This document shows positions 18,587-27,256 of a DNA stretch of 64,000 nt, piece after piece (within the stretch, counting starts at the first letter, position 1; every line of letters starts with the position of its first letter). The notes under the pieces are model-generated. The model did not search any database. It was given only the letters and a program-made list of their open reading frames with translations, and was not told where the DNA came from. The stretch lies in NCBI RefSeq assembly GCF_014284235.1, contig NZ_JACOGD010000002.1, positions 124,001 to 188,000 of the forward strand, read 5' to 3'. The position numbers and the translations under genes are program-made. Source of the stretch: Cognatundibacterium curvum (lineage in GTDB: Bacteria; Pseudomonadota; Gammaproteobacteria; Burkholderiales; Burkholderiaceae_D).

Positions 18587-19387
18587 TTACTCGCTTAAAG
18601 GGATGCCCTGCTTTTTGGCCAGCGCATCAATGTCCTGCCAGATGGTCATCTGATTCAGTAAGCGGCTGGCCGGGTCTATCATGGCTGCCAGATTAAAGAA
18701 GCGTTCCAGCGAGGTCTCGTCAAAATTCATGGATTGCGAAAAATTAATGCGGCCGTATTGTTTGTGAAATGCATGCAGCAAATCGGCTGGCGCATCTTTA
18801 TGCCATGCCTGCATTAAACCACCTACCATCAGTGCGCAGTCGGTAGTTTGTTCCAGACTGCGTGCACTGCGTGCCGTAGCGACATCGCGGAAGTCCAGCA
18901 GACGCGGGAAGAACACCTGGCGTACCCAGCTGGCCGGAATGCCATCCGGGCGCTGCAGACTGGCGCTGCGCCAGTATTTCCAGCTCTTTTCCGTCTCGTG
19001 CGCAGCGACAAACTGCGGATCGGCCAGCAGCAGGCAGTCTTCACCCAGTTCTATATCCAGTACCACTGGCAAGCCCGCCTGATGGCCTATGTCATCCACA
19101 CCGGCCAACACAGGCTTACTGCCTTTCTGTTCCTGCAGCGCGTTGACAAAAGCGCCCATCACTTCGGCGTGTTGCTGATGTAATTCGCTGGTATTTTTGC
19201 AAAATGCAGCACAGGCGGCGTAATAAGCCATTAATTCGCCGACGAAAATTCCGCCACTCAGGTGGTGATTTTCCAGTCCCAGGCGCTGGGTGTCATGGCT
19301 GATACCCTGGCGTAGTATGGTGTACAGCTGATTCGTGGTGCAGCCAAACTTTACTTTGCTGCCAGCAGCAAGTCTGAATTCGCTCAT
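18587..19387 (-). CDS. Conserved-looking protein of unknown function, coupled to arsC-like gene
   Basis: A 266-residue, apparently soluble protein that I do not recognise. It has no signal peptide or membrane span. Trp and acidic residues are frequent and the C-terminal part (after about residue 165) looks helical. Its ATG overlaps the stop of the upstream ArsC-like gene (ATGA), so the two are translated together. Function might relate to the thiol/reductase partner, but that is only context. Confidence 0.72.
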   Translation of the reverse strand: MSEFRLAAGSKVKFGCTTNQLYTILRQGISHDTQRLGLENHHLSGGIFVGELMAYYAACAAFCKNTSELHQQHAEVMGAFVNALQEQKGSKPVLAGVDDIGHQAGLPVVLDIELGEDCLLLADPQFVAAHETEKSWKYWRSASLQRPDGIPASWVRQVFFPRLLDFRDVATARSARSLEQTTDCALMVGGLMQAWHKDAPADLLHAFHKQYGRINFSQSMNFDETSLERFFNLAAMIDPASRLLNQMTIWQDIDALAKKQGIPLSE

Positions 19388-19752
19388 GGATTTACTTTCT
19401 GAAATAAGCCGAGCGCGAGCTCGGGTGGACGTGCGATGACAGCCTGTCCACGATAGCTGACGATAGGTCGCTGTAATAATTTAGGGGTGGTCACGATGGC
19501 TTGCAGCGCGCGCAAACTGTCTGCGTCCGCCAGGCTGGCGGCACTGTACTCCTCTTCATTCGGGCGCAACATCGCTTGTACATCGCCACCTAGCTGTGTG
19601 AGCAGCGTTTGTAACTGCTCCAGTGTCAGTGGCGTCTTTTGGTAGTCGATGACTTCCAGGCTTAATTGCTGTTCACTTGCGATCTGTTCTAGCAGAGCCA
19701 GTGTTTCGCGTGATTTGGAGCAACGTGGATTATGGTAGAGCTGTATCATCAT
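19384..19752 (-). CDS. ArsC/YfgD family arsenate reductase-like protein
   Basis: A 122-residue thioredoxin-fold protein. The N terminus LYHNPRCSKSRETLALL carries the single active-site Cys11 of the glutaredoxin-coupled ArsC family, followed by the Arg in MLRPNEEEY and the RPIV...ARPPE segment with two further Arg residues. It resembles YfgD more than plasmid ArsC, and no ars operon genes are nearby, so arsenate reduction is not certain. It overlaps the unknown gene downstream by 4 bases and lies 17 bases after the TMEM165-like gene on the same strand, so all three could be one transcript. Confidence 0.87.
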   Translation of the reverse strand: MMIQLYHNPRCSKSRETLALLEQIASEQQLSLEVIDYQKTPLTLEQLQTLLTQLGGDVQAMLRPNEEEYSAASLADADSLRALQAIVTTPKLLQRPIVSYRGQAVIARPPELALGLFQKVNP

Positions 19753-19768
19753 TATTCTTTAGCATTCT

Positions 19769-20341
19769 TTACAGAAAACGGTCACCGGCACCTGCCAGTA
19801 CCAGGCAACCAAGCACGGCGAATACAGTTGCGGCGATCCAGCGTACCAGCTTAAACGGAAAATTAGGTGACGCCACTTTACCCAAAAACACTGCCGGTAC
19901 GTCGGCAATCAGCATGCCCAGCGTCGTGCCCGCAATGACGCTGAGCAGCGCTTCATACTTTGCTGCCAGTGCGACTGTGGCGAGCTGGGTTTTATCGCCC
20001 ATTTCAGCCAGGAAGAAAGTCACACAGGTCAGTAAAAAGACGCCGTAGCGGCCATCCTGGATGCCCTCATCATCCATGTCGTCCGGCTTTAAAGTCCAGG
20101 CTGCAATAGCGATAAATGAGAGTCCCAGTCCCCAGCGTAACCAGTCTGCAGGTATATGGCTGGCTACCCAGCTACCAATTAACCCGGCCAGCGCATGGTT
20201 GGCCAGAGTTGCGACCAGTATCCCCAAAATAATGGGGGCAGGTTTTTTATACCTCGCTGCCAGTAACAGCGCAAGCAATTGGGTTTTATCGCCGATTTCA
20301 CCGACGGTGACAGCGAGTGCAGAGACGAAAAATGCTTCCAT
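19769..20341 (-). CDS. TMEM165/GDT1 (UPF0016) family manganese exporter
   Basis: A 190-residue inner-membrane transporter with six hydrophobic segments and the two inverted-repeat signature motifs EIGDKTQ (near residue 15) and EMGDKTQ (near residue 115), which form the cation site. Bacterial relatives such as Vibrio MneA export Mn2+. The gene is preceded by a yybP-ykoY manganese riboswitch on the same strand, which independently supports manganese export. The downstream arsC-like and unknown genes may be in the same transcript. Confidence 0.93.
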   Translation of the reverse strand: MEAFFVSALAVTVGEIGDKTQLLALLLAARYKKPAPIILGILVATLANHALAGLIGSWVASHIPADWLRWGLGLSFIAIAAWTLKPDDMDDEGIQDGRYGVFLLTCVTFFLAEMGDKTQLATVALAAKYEALLSVIAGTTLGMLIADVPAVFLGKVASPNFPFKLVRWIAATVFAVLGCLVLAGAGDRFL

Positions 20342-20414
20342 GAGTATATTTGGGACGGGGCGGACTGGCCAATGACAGCAGCACGCCGCCCCATCCCTGG
20401 AAACGCCATGCGAC

Positions 20415-20526
20415 TATCAAAGGTCTTGCGAAATCCACGCATAATCGCAGATCCGGCGCACCATGACGAACCCGTCAAGTATGTTGATGCGCCGTCTTCA
20501 GCTGGGCTGAAGCTGGCTACTCCCCA
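20415..20526 (-). ncRNA. yybP-ykoY (manganese) riboswitch
   Basis: Read on the minus strand, the leader contains GGGGAGTAGCC, a stem-loop (CTTCAGCCCAGCTGAAG), the ATCAACATACT segment, ATGGTGCGCC and GCAAGACCTTTG, the conserved blocks of the yybP-ykoY Mn2+ riboswitch in the right order. The AUCAACAUAC and GCAAGACC blocks are the metal-sensing loops. A TATAAT -10 element (20543-20548, minus strand) lies a few bases upstream of the GGGGAG. The aptamer ends about 75 bases before the transporter ATG; high Mn2+ should raise expression of the exporter. Confidence 0.9.
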
Positions 20527-20548
20527 ATGATTGAGAGCGCGCATTATA

Positions 20549-20922
20549 GCTCAGGCGATCAGTCTCGCATGGAAAAAATCAAACACTGTTGTGCCTGGCG
20601 TAAGCATGAAAATGTCGCAACTAATTAGCTTTTTTCGCTTGTAAGCAGGATTTTAAATTTGGCTTGTTGATATTGTAGCCTGCAAGAAAACTGGGCACTT
20701 ATTTCTCTAAGTCATTGCTATAAAAGGGGATTGGAGAGAGCGGGTGCTTACATATAGATGAAATTCTTGCTCGTCAGCTTAGCTTTTACATAGTGTGTAC
20801 AACGCAGTGGCGGTACTGTCCAGGGTTGTGCAAATCTGGCCTTACACCGTTGTGGGCGTGGAAAGTGTCATGTCATGAAATAGGGGGTGATACACTGAAA
20901 TTCTATAAATTATTTTATCCGG
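20549..20922. other. Intergenic region without a recognised gene
   Basis: About 370 bases between the riboswitch promoter and the MgtC gene. It is A/T-richer than the neighbours. I looked for an M-box magnesium riboswitch or a leader peptide in front of mgtC and did not recognise one. A TATAAAAG stretch near 20720 could be part of a promoter but has no convincing -35. Confidence 0.5.
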
Positions 20923-21678
20923 ATGTGCAAAGTGGATGTCTATCTGAATCATTTCATGAGCTTTTGGTCGGCAGCAGAGATTAATGCGAATCTGATCATT
21001 TTTCTCAATATTTTCGGCGCGATGCTGCTGGGATTTGTGGTGGGCTATGAGCGTTCCTACCATGGCAGGGCAGCGGGAATGCGCACATATGGACTGGTGT
21101 GCATGGCCTCGGCTGCGCTGGTCGTCATTGCTGGCTATCCTGACTTCTGGTTTGGCGGCAGGGCGCTGGCACCGATGAATCTGGATCCTTCACGCACTAT
21201 CCAGGGCATAGTCACTGGCATAGGCTTTCTGGGTGCGGGTGTGATCATGAAGGAAGGTTTCACGATCAGCGGGCTCACCACGGCAGCCTCGGTCTGGGCC
21301 TCATCGGCCATCGGTATCCTGGTTGGCGTAGGCTTTTATGCCGCTGCGATACTGCTGGCGCTGTTGTCTGCTGCCTGTATGGTTTGGGTGCATAAACTGG
21401 AAGCCTGGTTACCTGCCCGTGCTGCGATTGCTATCACCCTGCGTTTTCAGCCCGGCGTGCAGCCGGACGAGACAGATTTGATCGCTATGGCGGAGCGGCA
21501 TGGGTATGAACTGGCTGAAGGCACGCTCGCGATTGCTATGCAGGCAGGCTGTGCAGAATGGCGCTTTGTCGCTGTTGCGCTGGACCGTCGCTCTGCCAGC
21601 CCGCTGGCTGTACTTTCCCATGATTTTCAGCAAAAACCGTACATAGACTCCTTTCAGCTCAATCACGCGAGAAATTAA
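20923..21678 (+). CDS. MgtC/SapB family membrane protein
   Basis: A protein of about 251 residues with a hydrophobic N-terminal half (five spans) carrying the MgtC signature LLGFVVGYERSYHGRAAGMRTYGLVC and GIVTGIGFLGAGVIMKEG plus GLTTAASVWASSAIGILVG. The soluble C-terminal 85 residues resemble the ACT-like tail of longer MgtC proteins. In pathogens MgtC affects F-type ATPase and low-Mg2+ survival; here only the family can be stated. The start is unsure: ATG 20923, GTG 20932 or ATG 20956, none with a strong ribosome site. Confidence 0.88.
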   Translation: MCKVDVYLNHFMSFWSAAEINANLIIFLNIFGAMLLGFVVGYERSYHGRAAGMRTYGLVCMASAALVVIAGYPDFWFGGRALAPMNLDPSRTIQGIVTGIGFLGAGVIMKEGFTISGLTTAASVWASSAIGILVGVGFYAAAILLALLSAACMVWVHKLEAWLPARAAIAITLRFQPGVQPDETDLIAMAERHGYELAEGTLAIAMQAGCAEWRFVAVALDRRSASPLAVLSHDFQQKPYIDSFQLNHARN

Positions 21679-21788
21679 GCTGGCTGCTGAAAAACAGGCC
21701 TGCATAGGAAAAGTGTGCTGTTTTCTCGTCATTTCATTGTTAATAAAATAAATTTTTATCGTTTTTTGACTCTTTTTAGAAAACAGCC

Positions 21789-21817
21789 TTGACAGGTGTG
21801 AGGTCGATCTATATAGT
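21789..21817 (+). promoter_or_regulatory. Sigma-70 promoter for the tRNA-tuf operon
   Basis: A consensus TTGACA, a 17-base spacer and TATAGT, followed by TTCGGG, place transcription start a few bases before tRNA-Tyr. The G/C-rich discriminator fits a stringently controlled stable-RNA promoter. Confidence 0.85.
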
Positions 21818-21831
21818 TCGGGATTCCCTGC

Positions 21832-21917
21832 GGAGAGGTGGCCGAGTGGTTAATGGCAGCAGACTGTAAATCTGCCCTCTTGCGAGTACGCTGGTTCGAA
21901 TCCAGCCCTCTCCACCA
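21832..21917 (+). tRNA. tRNA-Tyr (GTA)
   Basis: An 86-base class II tRNA with encoded CCA. GGAGAGG pairs with CCTCTCC, the anticodon loop is CTGTAAA (GTA at 21866-21868), the long variable arm CCCTCTTGCGAGTACG is typical of tRNA-Tyr, and the T loop is TTCGAAT. Confidence 0.97.
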
Positions 21918-21965
21918 GGTAAAGAATTTTAAAGAATTTGTATTGCGGCTGAAGTGGTAGCCCCT

Positions 21966-22039
21966 GCGGGTGTAGCTCAATGGTAGAGCTGAAGCCTTCC
22001 AAGCTTATGACGAGGGTTCGATTCCCTTCACCCGCTCCA
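21966..22039 (+). tRNA. tRNA-Gly (TCC)
   Basis: A 74-base tRNA with encoded CCA. GCGGGTG pairs with CACCCGC, the D arm is GCTC/GAGC, the anticodon loop is CTTCCAA (TCC at 21998-22000) and the T loop is TTCGATT. It is the second tRNA of the tyr-gly-thr-tuf unit. Confidence 0.97.
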
Positions 22040-22071
22040 GTTTTTTGCATCGCTATTGTGCGAAACAAGCT

Positions 22072-22146
<75 letters not shown>

Positions 22147-22222
22147 CTAAAGCTGGTGTTTCAAGTCTGAAGTCGTCGGGCGCGTGCCTGAGTATTCTCA
22201 TCAAAATCGTTAGGAGTCCAAA

Positions 22223-23413
22223 ATGGCAAAAGGTAAGTTCGAACGCACCAAGCCGCACGTGAACGTCGGTACAATTGGTCACGTTGATCACGGTAAAACT
22301 ACACTGACAGCAGCGATCGCGACAGTTCTGTCCGCAAAATTCGGCGGCGAAGCGAAGAAATACGACGAAATCGACGCAGCACCAGAAGAAAAAGCACGTG
22401 GTATTACAATTAACACTGCACACGTAGAATACGAAACAGCAAGCCGTCACTACGCACACGTTGACTGCCCAGGCCATGCTGACTATGTTAAAAACATGAT
22501 CACTGGTGCAGCGCAGATGGACGGCGCGATCCTGGTTTGCTCCGCAGCAGACGGCCCAATGCCACAAACACGTGAGCACATCCTGTTGGCTCGCCAGGTT
22601 GGCGTTCCATACATCATCGTTTTCCTGAACAAATGCGACATGGTTGATGACGCTGAGTTGCTGGAACTGGTTGAAATGGAAGTACGTGAATTACTGTCCA
22701 AATACGAATTCCCAGGCGACGATCTGCCTATCATCCAAGGTTCCGCAAAACTGGCGCTGGAAGGCGACAAAGGCGCGTTGGGCGAAGAAGCGATCATGAA
22801 ACTGGCGGATGCACTGGATAGCTACATTCCTACGCCAGAGCGCGCAGTTGACGGTACATTCCTGCTGCCAGTTGAAGACGTATTCTCCATCTCTGGTCGC
22901 GGTACAGTGGTAACAGGCCGTGTTGAGCGTGGTATCGTTAAAGTCGGCGAAGAGATCGAAATCGTTGGTATCAAAGACACAGTCAAAACAACATGTACTG
23001 GCGTTGAAATGTTCCGCAAACTGCTGGACCAGGGTCAGGCAGGCGACAACGTAGGTGTTCTGCTGCGCGGTACTAAGCGTGAAGACATCCAGCGTGGTCA
23101 GGTATTGGCGAAACCAGGTTCGATCAAGCCACATGCACATTTCACAGGCGAGATCTACGTTCTGTCGAAAGATGAAGGCGGCCGTCATACACCATTCTTC
23201 AATAACTACCGTCCACAGTTCTACTTCCGTACAACGGACGTAACTGGTTCGATCGAGTTGCCAGCAGACAAAGAAATGGTTATGCCAGGTGACAACGTAT
23301 CGATCACAGTAAAACTGATCAACCCAATCGCGATGGAAGAAGGCTTGCGCTTCGCTATCCGTGAAGGTGGTCGTACAGTCGGTGCAGGCGTTGTTGCTAA
23401 AATCATCGAGTAA
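22223..23413 (+). CDS. tuf: Elongation factor Tu
   Basis: GTPase that delivers aminoacyl-tRNA to the ribosome. The 396-residue protein carries [26 protein letters not shown] and GSAKLAL as G1-G5, then the two beta-barrel domains. TAGGAG precedes the ATG. Codon use is strongly biased and unlike surrounding genes: proline is almost always CCA, and ACA and GCA are favoured, as expected for a very highly expressed gene. It is preceded by three tRNAs in the same order as the E. coli tufB unit. A second tuf copy near rpsG/fusA would be expected elsewhere in the genome. Confidence 0.99.
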   Translation: MAKGKFERTKPHVNVGTIGHVDHGKTTLTAAIATVLSAKFGGEAKKYDEIDAAPEEKARGITINTAHVEYETASRHYAHVDCPGHADYVKNMITGAAQMDGAILVCSAADGPMPQTREHILLARQVGVPYIIVFLNKCDMVDDAELLELVEMEVRELLSKYEFPGDDLPIIQGSAKLALEGDKGALGEEAIMKLADALDSYIPTPERAVDGTFLLPVEDVFSISGRGTVVTGRVERGIVKVGEEIEIVGIKDTVKTTCTGVEMFRKLLDQGQAGDNVGVLLRGTKREDIQRGQVLAKPGSIKPHAHFTGEIYVLSKDEGGRHTPFFNNYRPQFYFRTTDVTGSIELPADKEMVMPGDNVSITVKLINPIAMEEGLRFAIREGGRTVGAGVVAKIIE

Positions 23414-23433
23414 TTTGTAGTAATGAATCAAGC

Positions 23434-23457
23434 GCGGCAACCTGTTCTGGTTGCCGC
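23434..23457 (+). terminator. Hairpin after tuf (GCGGCAACC/GGTTGCCGC)
   Basis: A perfect 9-base stem with a TGTTCT loop 20 bases after the tuf stop. The following TCAAATT is a poor T-run, so it may be a weak terminator or a 3' processing and stability structure ahead of tRNA-Trp. Confidence 0.6.
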
Positions 23458-23482
23458 TCAAATTCAGCCAGTTTCAAAATGT

Positions 23483-23558
23483 AGGGGTGTAGCTCAATTG
23501 GCAGAGCGACGGTCTCCAAAACCGTAGGCTGGGGGTTCGATTCCCTCCGCCCCTGCCA
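23483..23558 (+). tRNA. tRNA-Trp (CCA)
   Basis: A 76-base tRNA with encoded CCA end. AGGGGTG pairs with CGCCCCT (one wobble), the anticodon loop is CTCCAAA (CCA at 23516-23518) and the T loop is TTCGATT. It directly precedes secE, the usual arrangement in betaproteobacteria. Confidence 0.97.
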
Positions 23559-23594
23559 CCATCAAAGCCGCAGGGCGCCGAAAGTAAATACAGT

Positions 23595-23978
23595 ATGTCT
23601 AATCATTCCGTCCAGACAGTCAGTACCTCCAATGACAAATATAAAGTCATTCTGGCGGTTTTTGCTGTAGTTGCTGGAATTGCTGCATTTTATGTTCTTG
23701 CTGGTCAGTCTACCTGGGTGCGCGCTGCTGCACTGGTGGCCGGTCTGGTAATTGCAGGTGGTTTGTTGGCAGTCTCAGATCTGGGACGCAATTTTGTTGA
23801 ATTTGCTAAAGAATCTGTTCGTGAAACCAAGAAAGTAGTTTGGCCTACCCGTAAGGAAGCAGGTCAGATCACCGCAGTTGTTTTTGGTTTTGTGCTGGTG
23901 ATGGCAATTTTCCTTTGGGGAACAGATAAATTCCTCGAGTTTATGTTGTATGACGTAATCCTTGGATGGAAAAAATAA
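23595..23978 (+). CDS. secE: Preprotein translocase subunit SecE
   Basis: Essential small subunit of the SecYEG channel in the inner membrane. The 127-residue protein has three hydrophobic segments, like the long enterobacterial form, with the conserved amphipathic segment [20 protein letters not shown] before the last span. It starts 37 bases after tRNA-Trp. Its stop overlaps the nusG start (TAATG), so translation is coupled. Confidence 0.97.
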   Translation: MSNHSVQTVSTSNDKYKVILAVFAVVAGIAAFYVLAGQSTWVRAAALVAGLVIAGGLLAVSDLGRNFVEFAKESVRETKKVVWPTRKEAGQITAVVFGFVLVMAIFLWGTDKFLEFMLYDVILGWKK

Positions 23979-24571
23979 TGAGCGAAAACATTCAGGAAAA
24001 CGAACAAGGTACAGCGCCAGTGGTGTCTGTGCCTAAAAGCGCTAAAAGATGGTACGCCGTCCATGCGTATTCCGGTATGGAAAAAAGTGTTCAGCGCGCT
24101 CTGGTTGAGCGGATTGAACGTGCAGAAATGCAGGACAAATTTGGCCGCATTCTGGTTCCTACTGAAGAAGTTATCGAGGTCCGTAACGGCCGTAAGGCAG
24201 TGACTGAGCGCAGGCTGTTTCCAAGCTATGTATTCGTCGAAATGGAAATGACTGACGATACCTGGCATTTGGTGAAAAATACCAGCAAGGTGACCGGCTT
24301 TATCGGTGGTAAATCAAATAAACCATCTCCTATCCCTCAGCATGAAGTGGATAAGATACTGCAACAGATGCAGGATGGCGTAGAAAAACCAAGACCAAAA
24401 GTCTTGTATGAAGTAGGTGAAGTGGTTCGTATTAAAGAAGGCCCATTCACAGACTTCAACGGCAGCGTGGAAGAAGTGAATTACGAGAAATCGAAAGTCC
24501 GCGTCACCGTGACTATTTTTGGTCGTGCGACACCAGTAGAACTGGAATTCGCTCAGGTAGAAAAAGTCTGA
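23978..24571 (+). CDS. nusG: Transcription termination/antitermination protein NusG
   Basis: Binds RNA polymerase through its NGN domain and couples it to Rho or the ribosome through its KOW domain. The 197-residue protein shows [29 protein letters not shown] and TGFIGG in the NGN domain and the C-terminal KOW motif [20 protein letters not shown] start it at ATG 23978, which overlaps the secE stop; an in-frame start at 23966 lies inside secE and is unlikely. Confidence 0.98.
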   Translation: MSENIQENEQGTAPVVSVPKSAKRWYAVHAYSGMEKSVQRALVERIERAEMQDKFGRILVPTEEVIEVRNGRKAVTERRLFPSYVFVEMEMTDDTWHLVKNTSKVTGFIGGKSNKPSPIPQHEVDKILQQMQDGVEKPRPKVLYEVGEVVRIKEGPFTDFNGSVEEVNYEKSKVRVTVTIFGRATPVELEFAQVEKV

Positions 24572-24699
24572 TCAGAATAAAAGAATTAATCGTCAATCAG
24601 TACGATGAAAGCAGTAATTCAGAAACTGATGCAAGCCGAGGAGCCTGGCAGTAGCAGCATCAAGTCAGGCGCTAATACTCATTTTATTTAGGAGCCAAC

Positions 24700-25131
24700 A
24701 TGGCAAAGAAAATTATTGGTTTTATCAAGCTGCAAGTGCCAGCTGGTAAAGCAAATCCATCCCCACCTATCGGTCCAGCTCTGGGTCAACGTGGTTTGAA
24801 TATCATGGAATTCTGCAAAGCGTTCAACGCGCAGACCCAAGGTATGGAACCAGGCATGCCAATTCCTGTTGTGATCACCGCATTTGCTGACAAGTCTTTC
24901 ACATTCGTGATGAAGACTCCTCCAGCAACATACATGATCAAAAAAGCAGCTGGCATCACTAAAGGTTCTGCTAAGCCACATACCGACAAAGTTGGTAAGA
25001 TCACTCGTGCTCAAGCTGAAGAAATCGCTAAAGTTAAAGCAAAAGATCTGACAGCAGCTGATATGGACGCAGCAGTCCGTACTATCGCTGGTTCTGCCCG
25101 TTCTATGGGTATCACGGTGGAGGGTCTGTAA
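24700..25131 (+). CDS. rplK: 50S ribosomal protein L11
   Basis: Binds the GTPase-associated region of 23S rRNA and is needed for RelA response. The 143-residue protein has the proline-rich [21 protein letters not shown] segment and the C-terminal rRNA-binding [20 protein letters not shown] precedes the ATG. A 128-base spacer separates it from nusG. The rplA start overlaps its stop by one base. Confidence 0.99.
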   Translation: MAKKIIGFIKLQVPAGKANPSPPIGPALGQRGLNIMEFCKAFNAQTQGMEPGMPIPVVITAFADKSFTFVMKTPPATYMIKKAAGITKGSAKPHTDKVGKITRAQAEEIAKVKAKDLTAADMDAAVRTIAGSARSMGITVEGL

Positions 25132-25823
25132 TGGCTAAGTTATCTAAAAAAGCAAAGTTGCTCGCAACTAAAGTTGATCGTCTGAAAGTTTACTCTTTCG
25201 ACAATGCAGTTACTCTGATCAAAGAGTGCGCAACAGCAAAATTCAACGAATCCATCGACGTTTCCGTACAACTGGGTGTAGATCCTAAGAAATCTGACCA
25301 GGTTGTTCGTGGCGCAGTTGTGTTGCCAGCAGGTACAGGTAAAACTGTACGTGTAGCGGTATTCGCTCAAGGTGCAAAAGCTGAAGAAGCGAAAGCAGCC
25401 GGTGCTGATATCGTTGGTATGGAAGATCTGGCAGAACGCGTTAAAGCTGGCGACATGCCATTTGACGTAGTGATCGCCTCTCCAGACACTATGCGTATCG
25501 TTGGTACACTGGGTCAGGTACTGGGTCCACGTGGCCTGATGCCAAATCCAAAAGTTGGTACAGTTACTCCAGACGTTGCTACTGCAGTTAAAAATGCAAA
25601 AGCAGGTCAGGTTCAGTACCGTACAGATAAAGCTGGTATCATTCACACTACTATCGGTCGTAAGTCTTTTGCAGATGCAGATCTGAAAGCCAACCTGGTA
25701 GCGTTGATCGATGCTTTGAACAAAGCAAAACCAGCTTCTTCCAAAGGTGTTTACCTGCGTAAAGTTTCCATCTCTTCCACGATGGGTGCTGGCGTACGTG
25801 TTGACCACGGAAATCTGGCTTAA
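25131..25823 (+). CDS. rplA: 50S ribosomal protein L1
   Basis: L1 stalk protein of 230 residues that helps release deacylated tRNA from the E site and represses its own operon by binding the L11 mRNA. Recognisable segments are [34 protein letters not shown] and the C-terminal [20 protein letters not shown]. The ATG overlaps the rplK stop (TAATG). It is followed by the L10 leader region. Confidence 0.99.
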   Translation: MAKLSKKAKLLATKVDRLKVYSFDNAVTLIKECATAKFNESIDVSVQLGVDPKKSDQVVRGAVVLPAGTGKTVRVAVFAQGAKAEEAKAAGADIVGMEDLAERVKAGDMPFDVVIASPDTMRIVGTLGQVLGPRGLMPNPKVGTVTPDVATAVKNAKAGQVQYRTDKAGIIHTTIGRKSFADADLKANLVALIDALNKAKPASSKGVYLRKVSISSTMGAGVRVDHGNLA

Positions 25824-25871
25824 GTAAGTAATTAAGTCCTCATGGCTCGCGCCATGGGGCGATTCTTTGGG

Positions 25872-26106
25872 CTGGACAGATAGAAATATCTGTCCAGAGT
25901 GTCAAAGACCGTTGGGCTGATGTCCGTCAGGAATCAGTTAAACACCAAAGACGTAAGTCTGAGGAACCCAACGCAGATGGTGTACCCGAACAAGTTTTGT
26001 AGTGGACTGGTCCGCCAGTGAAACTCCTAACTTCGGACGCCGTGTTCGAAACGATACGAAGGAAGCATGTCATCCTGATATGCCTACTGACTATCATTAA
26101 TGGAGG
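25872..26106 (+). promoter_or_regulatory. L10-type ribosomal protein leader upstream of rplJ
   Basis: The 290-base gap before rplJ is highly structured. A perfect 11-base stem with a GAAA tetraloop lies at 25872-25897. It is followed by a long-range stem CGTTGGG/CCCAACG (25910-25916 with 25967-25973) enclosing smaller hairpins. This matches the expected position and layout of the L10 leader, where the L10-(L7/L12) complex binds and represses rplJL. The assignment is by position and structure, not by alignment. Confidence 0.65.
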
Positions 26107-26112
26107 TTGACC

Positions 26113-26610
26113 GTGAGTCTCAATCTGAATGACAAAAAGGCCGTCGTCGCTGAAGTCTCTGCAAAAGTAGCAACTGCACAGACTATCGTCGTGGCTGAAT
26201 ATCGTGGCATCCAGGTCGGTCATTTGACGCAATTGCGTGCTTCTGCACGCGCTCAAGGCGTATACATGCGCGTGTTGAAAAACACACTGGCACGTCGCGC
26301 TGTTGAGGGAACTGCATTTGCCAGCCTCGCTTCTGAAATGACTGGTCCGTTGATTTATGCAATCTCGGAAGATGCCGTTGCAGCTGCTAAAGTCGTACAA
26401 GACTTTGCAAAAACCAACGACAAACTGGTTGTTAAAGCAGGTAACTATGCAGGCAAATCGCTGGATAAAGCTGGCGTTGTTGCATTGGCAAGCATTCCTA
26501 GCCGTGAAGTACTGTTGGCGCAAGTTGTGGGCATGATGCAGGCACCTGTATCTGCATTTGCACGCGCTCTGGCAGCTGTGGCAGCGAAGAAAGAAGCAGA
26601 AGCTGCTTAA
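26113..26610 (+). CDS. rplJ: 50S ribosomal protein L10
   Basis: Forms the base of the ribosomal stalk and anchors L7/L12 dimers. The 165-residue protein begins [15 protein letters not shown] and contains [17 protein letters not shown] and the [10 protein letters not shown]-like [15 protein letters not shown] segment. GTG 26113 is preceded by TGGAGG at 6 bases, which decides it over the in-frame TTG at 26107. The alanine-rich C-terminal helix binds L7/L12. Confidence 0.98.
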   Translation: MSLNLNDKKAVVAEVSAKVATAQTIVVAEYRGIQVGHLTQLRASARAQGVYMRVLKNTLARRAVEGTAFASLASEMTGPLIYAISEDAVAAAKVVQDFAKTNDKLVVKAGNYAGKSLDKAGVVALASIPSREVLLAQVVGMMQAPVSAFARALAAVAAKKEAEAA

Positions 26611-26669
26611 TTGCAGTTTTTGTTTCCGTCAAATACCGTATCAATGTAATTAATTAATTGGAGTTTCAA

Positions 26670-27041
26670 ATGGCAATTAGCAAAGACGATATCCTGGAAG
26701 CCGTAGGCGCGATGTCCGTAATGGACCTGAACGACCTGGTAAAAGCTTTCGAAGAAAAATTCGGCGTATCCGCAGCAGCAGTTGCATCTGGTCCAGCAGC
26801 AGCTGGTCCTGCAGCAGCAGCTGAAGAACAAACAGAATTCACTGTTGTTCTGGCTGAAGCTGGCGCAAACAAAGTTAGCGTTATTAAAGCAGTTCGTGAA
26901 ATCACCGGTCTGGGCTTGAAAGAAGCTAAAGATCTGGTTGACGGCGCACCTAAAGCAGTTAAAGAAGGTGTTGCTAAAGCTGACGCTGAAGCCGCTAAGA
27001 AAAAGCTGGAAGAAGCTGGCGCGAAAGTCGAAGTTAAGTAA
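26670..27041 (+). CDS. rplL: 50S ribosomal protein L7/L12
   Basis: Stalk protein that recruits translation factors. The 123-residue protein has the N-terminal dimerisation part ([20 protein letters not shown]), an Ala/Pro/Gly-rich hinge (about residues 38-52) and the C-terminal domain [14 protein letters not shown] ... [23 protein letters not shown] 26670 has TTGGAG 6 bases upstream; an in-frame ATG at 26658 precedes that site and is rejected. Very high use of GCA and other A-ending codons. Confidence 0.99.
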   Translation: MAISKDDILEAVGAMSVMDLNDLVKAFEEKFGVSAAAVASGPAAAGPAAAAEEQTEFTVVLAEAGANKVSVIKAVREITGLGLKEAKDLVDGAPKAVKEGVAKADAEAAKKKLEEAGAKVEVK

Positions 27042-27059
27042 TTTCGCATTAAGGCAAAT

Positions 27060-27112
27060 CTTCGGATTTGCCGAAGTCAAAGGCAGGAATCCTCTTGTAA
27101 GAGAGGGTTCCT
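27060..27112 (+). other. Two hairpins between rplL and rpoB
   Basis: A short stem CTTCGG/CCGAAG (27060-27076) is followed by a 12-base-pair stem with two G-T wobbles and a GTAA loop (27085-27112), then CTTTGG. In E. coli this gap holds an attenuator and an RNase III site that reduce rpoBC relative to rplJL. These hairpins are in the right place for such a role; which of the two is not readable from sequence. Confidence 0.6.
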
Positions 27113-27256
27113 CTTTGGCTTCTTTGTCGTTCAGGGTTGTTTAGCTGTTCATTAAGACCGAGGGCTGAGACTTGAGGTTTTTTGTCGCAGAGTTACTTGA
27201 ATTTTGTGCCAGGAATCCTGAATTCTCCATCCTTCCTTGTCACTCACGGAGTGTCC

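Noticed and set aside
20179-20544. Minus-strand open frame across the riboswitch
   Set aside because: It overlaps the aptamer and the transporter gene in another frame.
20549-20922. M-box magnesium riboswitch before the MgtC gene
   Set aside because: I could not find the conserved M-box core or a terminator in the leader.
22691-23461. Open frame antisense to tuf
   Set aside because: Mirror of extreme tuf codon bias; Cys- and Trp-rich nonsense.
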